From assembly GCA_024699605.1 (NCBI GenBank), contig JAILPJ010000070.1, forward strand, positions 1 through 44,381: a DNA stretch of 44,381 nt, read 5' to 3'. The notes below the pieces were generated by a model. That model saw only the letters and a list, made by a program, of their open reading frames with translations. It did not search any database and was not told the DNA's origin. The DNA is from Desulfovibrio sp. (GTDB lineage: Bacteria > Desulfobacterota > Desulfovibrionia > Desulfovibrionales > Desulfovibrionaceae). A program made the translations under genes and the position numbers. Below are positions 1 to 7,479 of this stretch, piece after piece; position 1 is the stretch's first letter; each line of letters opens with the position of its first letter.

Positions 1-1323
1 GCTGCCTGAGACATTGCTAAAACGGACACCGGTTCCTGTGTGCTCAACGTTGAAGCTAAAGGATTCTTCCCCATTGCGCAGCGTAATGCTCCCCGCATCC
101 CGACCAATCCCCGATATGTTAAAGACAAAGGAGTCCGTATCATCTGAGAGATTGGTGGTAGCCGTGCCATCGCTAACGCTTTTTCCGCCAATTTCGCTAA
201 GCGACAAAGCAAGTGCCGATCCTCCAAGCTCATCCATGCTTGTGCTCAAGCCAATATGGCAGTCATTTTGATTCACGGAGATGGCCGCACCCTTTGTGTC
301 TTTGGCAGTCAAGGTAAAGTCGTAGGTATCGCCCTCTCGGCCATCGCTTTCGGCATCACCTCTTTGATATTTGACTTTGACAGCAACGCTTTCTCCCTTC
401 ATGCCAGCAACTTCTGTGTCCAGAAGAGTAAATTTGTCGCTGCCTGAAACATGAGTAAAACGAACGACTGTCCCTGTGTGCTCAACACGGAACGTAATGA
501 CCTCATCTCCATTGCTCAGCGTAATACTCCCGGTATCCTCGCCAATCCCCGATATTTTAAAGACAAAAGAGTCCGTATCATCCGAGAGATTGGTGGTAGC
601 CGTGCCATCGCTAACGCTTTTCCCGTCTATTTTGCTCAGCGACAAAGCAAGAGCCGATCCTCCAAGCTCATCCATGCTTGTGCTCAAGCCAATATGGCAG
701 TCATTCTGATTCACGGAGATGGCCGCACCCTTCGTGTCTTTGGCAGTCAAGGTAAAGTCATAGGTATCGCCCTCTTGCCCATCGCTTTCGGCATCACTTC
801 GTGTATATTTAACCTTGACTGCAACGTTTTCCCCCTTCATGCCAGCAACTTCTGTGTCCAGAAGAGTAAATTTGTCGCTGCCTGAAACATTAGTAAAACG
901 AACGCCTGTCCCTGTGTGCTCAACACGGAACGTAATGACCTCATCTCCATTGCTCAGCGTAATGCTCCCGGTATCCTCGCCAATCCCCGATATTTTAAAG
1001 ACAAAGGAGTCCGTATCATCCGAGAGATTGGTGGTAGCCATGCCATCGCTAACGCTTTTCCCGTCTATTTTACTCAGCGACAAAGCAAGAGCCGATCCTC
1101 CAAGCTCATCCATGCTTGTGCTCAAGCCAATATGGCAGTCATTTTGATTCACGGAGATGGCCGCACCCTTTGTGTCTTTGGCGCTCAAGGTAAAGTCATA
1201 GGTATCGCCCTCTTGCCCATCGCTTTCAGCATCGCTTCGTGTATATGTAACCTTGACTGCGACGTTTTCCCCCTTCATGCCAGCAACTTCTGTGTCCAGG
1301 AGAGTAAATTTGTCGCTGCCCAA
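1..1323 (-). repeat. 438-bp tandem coding repeats (146-residue units)
   Basis: Three complete 438-bp units lie at 886-1323, 448-885 and 10-447, and a fourth begins at 9 and runs off the window. The phase was fixed with the shared string ATGCCAGCAACTTCTGTGTC, which recurs exactly 438 bases apart (401, 839, 1277). Units 448-885 and 886-1323 differ at only a few bases. The unit at 10-447 is more diverged, and older units upstream (about 1324-2010) are recognisable only as protein. This gradient suggests recent duplication toward the C-terminal side. Confidence 0.93.
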
Positions 1324-4221
1324 GACATTGGTAAAACGAACATCTGTCCCTGTGTGCTCAACGTTGAAGCTAAAGGATTCTTCTCCATTGCTTAGCGTTA
1401 TACTTCCTGTATCCTGGCCTATTCCCGAGATTTCAAACGTAAATGACTTGGCACCATCAACAATCGCAGGCAAATGCGCATTGTCTCCGACGTCTTCTGA
1501 GTCAACTTTGCACAGCGTAAAAGAAAGATTGCTCACGGCAAGTTCGTCGATAGGCTCCACCCCCTGATTTTCAACCACTGTGGCAAGTGCCAGGCTGTTT
1601 TCCGATGTCGTCAAATCTCTCAGAGCCGCATTTTTTCCGCTCACAACAAAGAAATAACTATCTCCTAAAGCTTCTTGAGCGTCTTCGCTGCGCAAAAATT
1701 TCACCTCGCAGACAACGGTTCCGTTCTTATCTGCGGAGGCACTTGATGTTATCAGCTCAAAGCAGTCACTGCCCCCCTCCTCAACGCTAAACTGCACTGA
1801 TGTTCCCGAGACGCTGACCAAAACGGTTGTGCTCTCCTCTCCTAAAGCCAACGTTACATATCTTGCGTCTCGACCAATACCGTCAATCTGCAGTGTTATC
1901 GATTCTACCGTATCATCCAGGCTCTGTTCATCCATGCTTGTACTATCAAAAAGCTTGCTTCCCACCTTACTCATGGACAAATGCAGATCACTCCGGCCAA
2001 GTTCATCGCTCTCCTCAGACGTGGTATTGGAATGCGCTGTCGAATCACTTGTTGAGTCACTATCGCTAGCTTGACCGCTTGCGTCGCTCTTCGAGATGCT
2101 TTCAGTCCTCGTGGTATTACCATGAGCATCCTTTTCCGTAACGGTACCTTTTGTTGTGGTATTGCCGTCATTGGTGGTTGTGCTAGTTGTTTTGGTTATG
2201 GTTTGAGAACCATCGCTTTTGGTTTCCGTATGCTGTGTCTCCACGACTTTGTTACCATGACTGTCTGAAGAGATCTTTTGAATCTCTTCAGATGAGGTCG
2301 TGATATCGGCTCCGTCCGAAGTCCGGGTTACAATGCTGATATTGGTCGTGGTAGTTTTTGAACCGTCGCTGGCTACTACTTCCTGCAGAGAATGGGTCTC
2401 AGTGATCACTTTGCCTGAATCATAATCTCTGATTGTACGGACCATGTTTTCATGCAGAGCCCCGTTGGCATCGCGCCCCTGATGATCCATAATCTCTATA
2501 TTGGCCGTTACCTTACCCTGGGCATCCATCTCCTGAATATGCGTAGTAGTCGATAGGGAGCCATCGCTTCCTACAGAAGTCACACTGACAGACGTGCTCT
2601 GTGCTGTAATCTGACCACTAGGATTCCATACTATGCTCTCCGTCCTTGTCGTTACCGTACCATTGGCCGCTTCGCTCACAATTTCCTTGCTTGTTATGCG
2701 ACTTGTGACTGCTCCGTTTTCGTTATAATTTGTGGTTGTACTCGTTGTTATGTGTCCAGAAGCCGTCTCCGTGCTTTGGGAAGCAATCACAACCTTTGTC
2801 GCATCTTTGGCCGTAATGGTCGTTTTGGTCGTTGTGCTAGCAAATCCAGCGGCATTGCTGCTAACGGAAGATTGTGAAACGATGTCAGAACCATCCATCA
2901 GCTTCCCTGAAAGAATTGTGGTTGAACCACTCTCTCCGGCTGTGATTTTTTCACTGAGCACATTTCCTTCGAGATCCCGAACACTGATTCTCGTCACCAG
3001 ATGACCGTCACTATCAAGAGACGTAACTTTAATAGTGTCGGCGTTTGCTGCTACCTTACCGTCAAGGCCCACAGCCTTTGTCGTCGTTGTGCCATCGGCC
3101 GAAGTGGCGCTTACTCCATATTGCGCAACTCTGATCACACTGCCATGAGCATCCTTGACGGTAACTGCCACAAGCTCAACAGGATGATCATGCGTGTCGG
3201 TGATACCGTTCAGCGGAAGAGCCACATAATCCACGTCGTACGGCGTTGACACAGGTTCCTCTGGACTGACAACCATTGGCGAAATGCTTGTGCTGGCCAG
3301 CCCCCCCATATCTGCGGGCTTGTTCAGCAAAACACCGTGACTGACACTTTTTGGAGCAGGTGTGCTCGCATTATAGTTGGAAGGCACATTGCAGCCTGTT
3401 GCGTCACGCAAAGGATCGTTGGCTACCCGATCCAGCACGGGAACAGTCTGGACCATAGCAATACCGGAAGCATTTGCCTCAGAGGCTCCGAAGCGTTCGT
3501 AGTGAGAAACCGGCGTCATTCCGGCTTTCACGATGGCCTCCATAACATCCAAAGCCGTTTTTCCCTGCCAGTGATCAGGATCCGTGGCACAAAGCTGGGC
3601 GAGCTTGGCCGCCACATAGGCATTGGCGTCAAAGGCATTGCTGGGATTGATGAACTTGCCATCTTGATCGGTTTCTCTGCAGCCATAACGCAAATAGTGT
3701 TCCTCGGCACTCAGTCCAGCTGCTTTAAAGGCTTTGGCCACGTCCTCGATGGTTTTACCGGCCCATTCCACCCTTTCTGCGGCATCGGCACTATTTTGCA
3801 ACTGCTGCAATTTTGCCTTTAAATATTCTACTGTGTTGAAATAGGGATTGGCCGAGGTCCCTTCCGTCACACTGTATTTCTGATAATGCTGCTCAGCTGT
3901 CATCCCAACTTTATGGATGGCTTGCAGGAGCGTCTCCCGTGTATAGTCCTGACCATTACTGTCTTTGTCGTTATGAGCTTTTAATTGTGCAAGCTTTGAA
4001 CTAAGATAATATTCAAGATCAAACGTTAGTTCTGTATATGCAGATGTTCCTTCTTTATCAGCATATTTTTGATAGTGTTCTGCTAAACTATAACCAGCAT
4101 CTTTAATAGCTTTTTGTAAAGTTTGTGCTGTATAATCATTACCATCTTTATCTTTTATATCATTAGCCCTTAATTGGCTTAGCTTACTATTAATATATAA
4201 TTTTTTATTAAACTTTCTCAT
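1..4221 (-). CDS. Giant repetitive surface/secreted protein, N-terminal 1407 codons (partial)
   Basis: The frame is open from the ATG at 4221 to the window edge, so the C-terminus is missing. An AGGA ribosome site lies 7 bases before the ATG. Residues 1-245 are four helical repeats of about 50-60 residues, with the pattern AKLAQL, then a helix, then HYxxYG or HYQKYADKEG. Residues about 330-735 are a Ser/Thr/Asp/Gly-rich stalk with many TTTT and SDG runs. From about residue 737 there are tandem units of 146 residues containing GSITLSNGEE and SGSDKFTLLDTE, probably beta-sandwich (Ig-like) domains. No N-terminal signal peptide is seen. With this architecture, a type I secreted adhesin of the LapA/BapA kind is my inference; a C-terminal secretion signal would lie outside the window. 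The first ~240 bases are markedly AT-rich compared with the rest of the gene. All plus-strand frames here are shadows. Confidence 0.85.
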   Translation of the reverse strand, partial: MRKFNKKLYINSKLSQLRANDIKDKDGNDYTAQTLQKAIKDAGYSLAEHYQKYADKEGTSAYTELTFDLEYYLSSKLAQLKAHNDKDSNGQDYTRETLLQAIHKVGMTAEQHYQKYSVTEGTSANPYFNTVEYLKAKLQQLQNSADAAERVEWAGKTIEDVAKAFKAAGLSAEEHYLRYGCRETDQDGKFINPSNAFDANAYVAAKLAQLCATDPDHWQGKTALDVMEAIVKAGMTPVSHYERFGASEANASGIAMVQTVPVLDRVANDPLRDATGCNVPSNYNASTPAPKSVSHGVLLNKPADMGGLASTSISPMVVSPEEPVSTPYDVDYVALPLNGITDTHDHPVELVAVTVKDAHGSVIRVAQYGVSATSADGTTTTKAVGLDGKVAANADTIKVTSLDSDGHLVTRISVRDLEGNVLSEKITAGESGSTTILSGKLMDGSDIVSQSSVSSNAAGFASTTTKTTITAKDATKVVIASQSTETASGHITTSTTTNYNENGAVTSRITSKEIVSEAANGTVTTRTESIVWNPSGQITAQSTSVSVTSVGSDGSLSTTTHIQEMDAQGKVTANIEIMDHQGRDANGALHENMVRTIRDYDSGKVITETHSLQEVVASDGSKTTTTNISIVTRTSDGADITTSSEEIQKISSDSHGNKVVETQHTETKSDGSQTITKTTSTTTNDGNTTTKGTVTEKDAHGNTTRTESISKSDASGQASDSDSTSDSTAHSNTTSEESDELGRSDLHLSMSKVGSKLFDSTSMDEQSLDDTVESITLQIDGIGRDARYVTLALGEESTTVLVSVSGTSVQFSVEEGGSDCFELITSSASADKNGTVVCEVKFLRSEDAQEALGDSYFFVVSGKNAALRDLTTSENSLALATVVENQGVEPIDELAVSNLSFTLCKVDSEDVGDNAHLPAIVDGAKSFTFEISGIGQDTGSITLSNGEESFSFNVEHTGTDVRFTNVLGSDKFTLLDTEVAGMKGENVAVKVTYTRSDAESDGQEGDTYDFTLSAKDTKGAAISVNQNDCHIGLSTSMDELGGSALALSLSKIDGKSVSDGMATTNLSDDTDSFVFKISGIGEDTGSITLSNGDEVITFRVEHTGTGVRFTNVSGSDKFTLLDTEVAGMKGENVAVKVKYTRSDAESDGQEGDTYDFTLTAKDTKGAAISVNQNDCHIGLSTSMDELGGSALALSLSKIDGKSVSDGTATTNLSDDTDSFVFKISGIGEDTGSITLSNGDEVITFRVEHTGTVVRFTHVSGSDKFTLLDTEVAGMKGESVAVKVKYQRGDAESDGREGDTYDFTLTAKDTKGAAISVNQNDCHIGLSTSMDELGGSALALSLSEIGGKSVSDGTATTNLSDDTDSFVFNISGIGRDAGSITLRNGEESFSFNVEHTGTGVRFSNVSGS

Positions 4222-4272
4222 TTTGTATCCTTTATATATTAATAAGTGACCACAAAAAAGCAACAAAAAAAT

Positions 4273-4327
4273 AGATGGAACATAATATTATGTTTTTTAC
4301 ACAAATATCATGACCTACACATATTAA
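4273..4327. repeat. 55-bp direct repeat, copy 1 (surface-gene upstream region)
   Basis: It begins AGATGGAACAT and contains CATGACCTA, followed by ACATATTAA. It matches the copy at 4472-4526 at 46 of 55 positions counted by eye. It lies about 50 bp upstream of the surface-protein start codon, where a regulator or RNA polymerase would bind. Confidence 0.85.
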
Positions 4328-4471
4328 ACTTATTAATAAAGATAATAATCATGAATACTGTTATTTTCTTAAAATATAGAACTCCTCCATGCCTAACAAG
4401 ATATAGTAATTACATAGCTATGTATTATAAAAAATAAACAAATATAGAACAAGACAACAGACAAAGCTTTA

Positions 4472-4526
4472 AGATGGAACATGATTTTGCGTTTTTCACA
4501 CAAACACCATGACCTAAACATACTAA
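4472..4526. repeat. 55-bp direct repeat, copy 2 (surface-gene upstream region)
   Basis: It begins AGATGGAACAT, contains CATGACCTA and ends ACATACTAA. The copies are 199 bp apart in the same orientation. The end of this copy overlaps the left arm of the inverted repeat at 4521-4546. Confidence 0.85.
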
Positions 4527-4571
4527 TCTTTATCTAAAGATTAGTAAAAAAAAGAAGCTGCTACGTATCGA

Positions 4572-4835
4572 TTACTCTTGTTCTAGCATCCTCTTTTTAC
4601 GTGATAAACTAGCCTTACGTAGGCCTTGCTGACACATTGCAGAATGAAATTCACGATACATTGATAAAAGAAAATCTATATTCTTGCTATCCATCTCCAA
4701 AAGACTCTTGATATCTGCCTTCCAAAAAGTAAAGTCGAGAACTTTTCCTTCGCGCCTGGCGGTCATCATATATTTTAGACAATCCGCAAAGCTTGTGCTA
4801 TTCTGCAGCACTTCATCTTTAGTAACTACATTCAT
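4572..4835 (-). CDS. Unknown 87-aa protein
   Basis: I do not recognise this protein. It is 87 residues, soluble-looking and mostly helical by composition, with a Lys/Arg-rich tail (LSRKKRMLEQE) and no membrane segment. It sits between the recombinase-like gene and the surface-protein gene, all on the minus strand, so a regulatory or accessory role for the surface protein is possible but only inferred. Reality of the gene is supported by its upstream region: GGAGG at 4888-4892 followed by a hairpin whose 3' arm ends 10 bases before the ATG. The same arrangement is found before four other genes in the window. No ordinary Shine-Dalgarno is adjacent to the ATG. Confidence 0.6.
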   Translation of the reverse strand: MNVVTKDEVLQNSTSFADCLKYMMTARREGKVLDFTFWKADIKSLLEMDSKNIDFLLSMYREFHSAMCQQGLRKASLSRKKRMLEQE

Positions 4836-4893
4836 CAGATTTTTTCAGCGTGGCTCACCCGTCGCAAACATCAGGGAGAAAACGCTGCCTCCA
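4836..4893 (-). promoter_or_regulatory. Shine-Dalgarno plus hairpin leader of the 87-aa gene
   Basis: On the minus strand TGGAGG (4893-4888) is followed at once by the arm CAGCGT (4887-4882). After a 30-nt loop comes the arm ACGCTG (4851-4846), and the ATG starts 10 nt later. Folding would bring GGAGG to normal distance from the ATG. Confidence 0.6.
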
Positions 4894-5346
4894 TTGTTGT
4901 TTTCAGTGAATGACTGTTCATCAGTTTTCGGCGTGGAGCCTCAGGCTTTTACGCTGAAAAGGAAACGCCACCTTGATACATTTTTCTTCTGCAGACGACA
5001 TGACAGCCGGCGCAGGAGACCCAGCAAGAGGCAATGCTATAGACAACTTCCATTGCCTCTCATCAAACCTTGGTTAGCATTCGCCATCACACGGCATATC
5101 CCGTTTCATTGGCATCCCACATATCTTCAAAGTCGCGAGGTCATTGGCCATAATCAATCGACTGTCCATTCAAGTCTGGATTCTGACAAAAATGCCCACT
5201 TTGGTCCTGACCACGCGTCTCATGTTTTCTCGCGTCAAACATCAAGCAGACCGCTCAGCCGCGCTCCCTGCAAAGAGCAACAAAGACATGACTGATCAGC
5301 TAACCACCCTTTACCGAATCCACACACAGACGTTGGATATCAAGCA
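4894..5346. other. Gap without a convincing gene
   Basis: About 450 bp. A plus-strand frame of 203 codons crosses it, but it overlaps the 87-aa gene on the other strand and has no recognisable domain. The minus strand is broken by stops in all three frames just below 5346. The more GC-rich base composition differs from both flanking intergenic regions, so a decayed gene is possible, but I cannot name it. Confidence 0.4.
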
Positions 5347-5904
5347 TTAGACTTCATCATTTTCAGACTCATACTGCTTAACTCTCAGCCAAAAAGTCGA
5401 AGTTGGCATGCCGCAGAGTTGCGCAGCACTGGCACAAGAAAGTTCTCCGGCGTTCCATGCCTTGCGCATACTATGAAAGTTTGCGGGTAACGGTTGCTGA
5501 CGCCTGATTTTTCTCCCCTCCTTTTTCATACGCTGATAGCCCTGTCTCTGACGTTCTTTGGCATAATCGTTACGCAGGTCGATCAAAGCCATGGCACAAG
5601 TGATGTTCTCGCTGCCAAAGGGAGAACCTTCGCAGTCGAGCAAAGACTGAGACCTATCGATCCAGATATTCACCCCGCGTTTGGCGAGATCACAAAAAAG
5701 CTCCACTCCCTCTAAAAAGCTGCCAGCGAGAAACGATCCTCGCTCTACATGGATCGTATCGCCCTGACGCACGCAGTTCAGACAAGCCTTCAATCCACGA
5801 TCTTCGCCATAATGGTCGAAAAATATAGCGTCATAGACTTGTTTTTGCAGCATATAACACAAAGCCAGTGCATTTTGCTCACATTTCACGTACAAAATAT
5901 CCAT
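5347..5904 (-). CDS. Serine recombinase (Hin/Pin-like) homologue lacking catalytic residues
   Basis: 185 residues, the size of a DNA invertase. It lines up with Hin along its length: an N-terminal strand (LYVKCEQN), a GDTIHVERGSFLAGS segment at residues 48-62, the long helix with YAKERQRQGYQRMKKEGRK at 114-132, and a C-terminal helix-turn-helix (about 142-178, SCASAAQLCGMPTSTFWLRV). The catalytic serine of the YxRxS motif is replaced by Glu9. The DRLxR active-site arginines are replaced by SFLAG (57-61). It therefore cannot cut DNA by the known mechanism. A DNA-binding role is inferred. GGAGG lies 4 bases before the ATG. It is upstream of, and in the same direction as, the giant surface-protein gene. 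Confidence 0.7.
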   Translation of the reverse strand: MDILYVKCEQNALALCYMLQKQVYDAIFFDHYGEDRGLKACLNCVRQGDTIHVERGSFLAGSFLEGVELFCDLAKRGVNIWIDRSQSLLDCEGSPFGSENITCAMALIDLRNDYAKERQRQGYQRMKKEGRKIRRQQPLPANFHSMRKAWNAGELSCASAAQLCGMPTSTFWLRVKQYESENDEV

Positions 5905-6352
5905 TTTTCCTCCAAATATTTATTGTAAAAACATTAAAATCAACCAAAATATAATAAAAGTATTGGCATCTAAGTAAAACAATTAGTTTCATATACTATC
6001 AAATAAGACATTTTTTGGTGAGACCTCCCTAAGCCTTGAGTTTTACTCCTGACAATTCGACGTGTCGGGTAATTGATCCATTATAAACAAAAAAAGGTAA
6101 AGCAGACAAGCTTTTTCTGAAAAAAAAGTATACTTCATTAGACATACAATATATCAAAAAATACCATCAATTTTGACTCTGGGGGAAAAAATGGAGCAAA
6201 AAAGTCAAAAAAATTTATTTTAGAGCAATATTTTTAAAAAATGTGTGGCTCAAATCAAAAGAGATCGCAGATCTGCTAAAATAAAAAATTTTTTTGCCAT
6301 TTTCGCCAAAAAAGTACTTTAACTGCGACACAAAATCGCACAATTACTCAAC
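5905..6352. other. AT-rich intergenic region upstream of the recombinase-like gene
   Basis: About 450 bp without a convincing gene. For the minus-strand gene, TTTTAC and TATTAT spaced 17 bp (near 5946-5974) are a possible promoter. An imperfect palindrome lies at 6053-6075 (CAATT CGAC ... GTCG ... AATTG). A 10-codon frame starting at 6191 on the plus strand has a GGGGG site before its ATG, but I do not call it a gene. Confidence 0.4.
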
Positions 6353-6397
6353 AAAACAAAAAAAAGCCTGTTCTCCTGATTTTTTCGGAGAACAGGC
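6353..6397 (-). terminator. Rho-independent terminator of the YhcH-family gene
   Basis: An 11-bp perfect stem (GCCTGTTCTCC at 6366-6376 with GGAGAACAGGC at 6387-6397) lies just past the stop at 6423 on the minus strand. It is followed on that strand by a run of at least eight T. Confidence 0.92.
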
Positions 6398-6422
6398 CTG
6401 GAAAAATTTACAAAGAGGACGG

Positions 6423-6890
6423 TTATTTCAAATTGCTGTGTGCCTCAAGGGCAAAAAGATTTTGGAACAGCATGGGATCTCTGCTGTAGTCCACAAGGGG
6501 TACTTTGGCCACACATTTTTCCACCGCCGACACGTTACCTTCACGATTATCTGGCCTAATACAGGGCATATGAGCCTCAAAAGGAAAAACAACACAAAAA
6601 ACGCCAGGCCGCAAATGCACAAGCAAGTCCTCGGACGGCTTTTCCTCATAGAACGCGATATCACGGTCTTCATCAAACACCGGTTGATCATGAAAACGTG
6701 AAGCCCACGCCAAAAGGATATCCTCGCGACCAGCACACACAAACTGAATGTCAATAAATTGCTTGTGCACTTCATAGCGTCTCTCTGAACGCGCAAAGGG
6801 CAGATAGTGCTCTCGATTCAGTCTGAAGCGCTCACTCAGGCGTTGTTCAATCAAAGCAGCAGCTTCTCCACAATCAAGACATAGACTCAT
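6423..6890 (-). CDS. YhcH/YjgK/YiaL (EbgC-type) family protein
   Basis: 155 residues, the normal length for this cupin-like family (DUF386). The family pattern is visible: HKQFIDIQFVCAG near residue 42, the DEDRDIAFYEE segment near 73, and FCVVFPFEAHMPCI followed by VEKCVAKVPL in the C-terminal half. His and Glu residues in these segments form the metal site in known members. E. coli relatives act on sugars or sugar anomers (sialic acid, beta-galactoside operons). No sugar genes are adjacent, so the substrate is unknown. GAGGT lies 5 bases before the ATG. It ends in a strong terminator and probably follows the secreted-protein gene (gap of 18 bp) in one transcript. Confidence 0.87.
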   Translation of the reverse strand: MSLCLDCGEAAALIEQRLSERFRLNREHYLPFARSERRYEVHKQFIDIQFVCAGREDILLAWASRFHDQPVFDEDRDIAFYEEKPSEDLLVHLRPGVFCVVFPFEAHMPCIRPDNREGNVSAVEKCVAKVPLVDYSRDPMLFQNLFALEAHSNLK

Positions 6891-6908
6891 AGCTCACCTC
6901 AAATTCCT

Positions 6909-7403
6909 TCAGGGCAGACTGGGCCGCTCTGGCATAAGAGCCTTGTATGGAGTGCGCAGGGAAAAAAGAAAATCGGCTTTTGCCAGCTCACCACTGACAG
7001 TCAGGATTAACAAAAGTTGCGCCTGAGGGTCTTCACGCAGAAGGCAATACCCACGCTCTTTGCCATGCGAAAGAAAAAAGACGGTCTGCTTCTTTTGCTT
7101 TTTGGCCGGAGTTTGTAGGCGCTTAGCATACATCTGCTCGACCTGTTTGCTTTCTCCCGGAGCAATTTTACCCACCACAAGCGTTGCCGTGGTACTGTGT
7201 GTTTTGTCAGCCAGCTGCAAAATCACGTTGTCTTTGCCTCGTACCGGACCTTTCAAGACAACCCAATCACTGGGCAGGGTCAAACTATAATATTTTGTCG
7301 TCACCGGCGTAGCCGCACTGGCCGGCCAAGACACGAGGACCACAAAAAGCAAGACGCAAAGTCTACTGAGACCTGTTTGGGCCGAGTTCCACACAGTTTC
7401 CAT
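6909..7403 (-). CDS. Unknown secreted protein
   Basis: With the ATG at 7403 the protein has 164 residues and opens with a signal peptide: a short N-region, then LCVLLFVVLVSWPASA with an Ala-x-Ala cleavage site near residue 30. The mature part is a compact domain of about 130 residues (YYSLTLPSDWVVLKGP, TATLVVGKI, QLLLILTVSG) typical of small periplasmic proteins. I do not recognise the family. An upstream TTG at 7448 keeps the frame open but lies in the loop of the previous gene's terminator, so it is not the start. GGAG directly abuts the ATG, which is poor. A GTG three codons later (7394) has GGAG at 9 bases and is an equally good start. Confidence 0.65.
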   Translation of the reverse strand: METVWNSAQTGLSRLCVLLFVVLVSWPASAATPVTTKYYSLTLPSDWVVLKGPVRGKDNVILQLADKTHSTTATLVVGKIAPGESKQVEQMYAKRLQTPAKKQKKQTVFFLSHGKERGYCLLREDPQAQLLLILTVSGELAKADFLFSLRTPYKALMPERPSLP

Positions 7404-7423
7404 CTCCAGATGCCAACACTGAC

Positions 7424-7460
7424 AAAAAGAAGGCAGATTTTTCAGCAAACTCTGCCTTCT
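7424..7460 (-). terminator. Terminator of the SPOR-domain gene
   Basis: A 10-bp perfect stem (AGAAGGCAGA at 7428-7437 with TCTGCCTTCT at 7451-7460), with a T-run on the minus strand. It lies 20 bp after the stop at 7480. Confidence 0.88.
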
Positions 7461-7479
7461 TCACAATGCCTCAAAAAGG

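Larger units (their letters stand above)
4222..4571. promoter_or_regulatory. AT-rich upstream region of the giant surface-protein gene
   Basis: This 350-base stretch has no gene. It is very AT-rich and holds the two 55-bp direct repeats listed separately and an 11-bp inverted repeat (TACTAATCTTT at 4521-4531 against AAAGATTAGTA at 4536-4546, loop ATCT). On the minus strand the inverted repeat follows the stop of the 87-aa gene, but its U-run comes before the stem rather than after, so it is not a standard terminator. The promoter of the surface-protein gene must lie here; a TATATT-like sequence is near 4230-4240. Confidence 0.6.

Noticed and set aside
14..3822. Many plus-strand open frames across 14-3822
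   Set aside because: They are shadows of the single minus-strand repetitive gene; their repetition follows the 438-bp units, and they lack ribosome sites.
4841..4965. TTTTCAGCGT and ACGCTGAAAA as terminal inverted repeats of an insertion element
   Set aside because: The left element is explained as the 3' arm of the SD-hairpin leader; there is no transposase between them and no target duplication.
4684..5295. 203-codon plus-strand frame
   Set aside because: Overlaps the 87-aa gene on the opposite strand, has no domain that I recognise, and no ribosome site at its start.
6191..6223. 10-codon frame with GGGGG upstream as a leader peptide
   Set aside because: No gene follows it on the plus strand, and short chance frames are expected in such A-rich DNA.
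5347..6365. Invertible promoter switch at the recombinase-like gene
   Set aside because: No matching inverted repeat pair of useful length was found around the gene or the surface-gene promoter, and the protein lacks catalytic residues.
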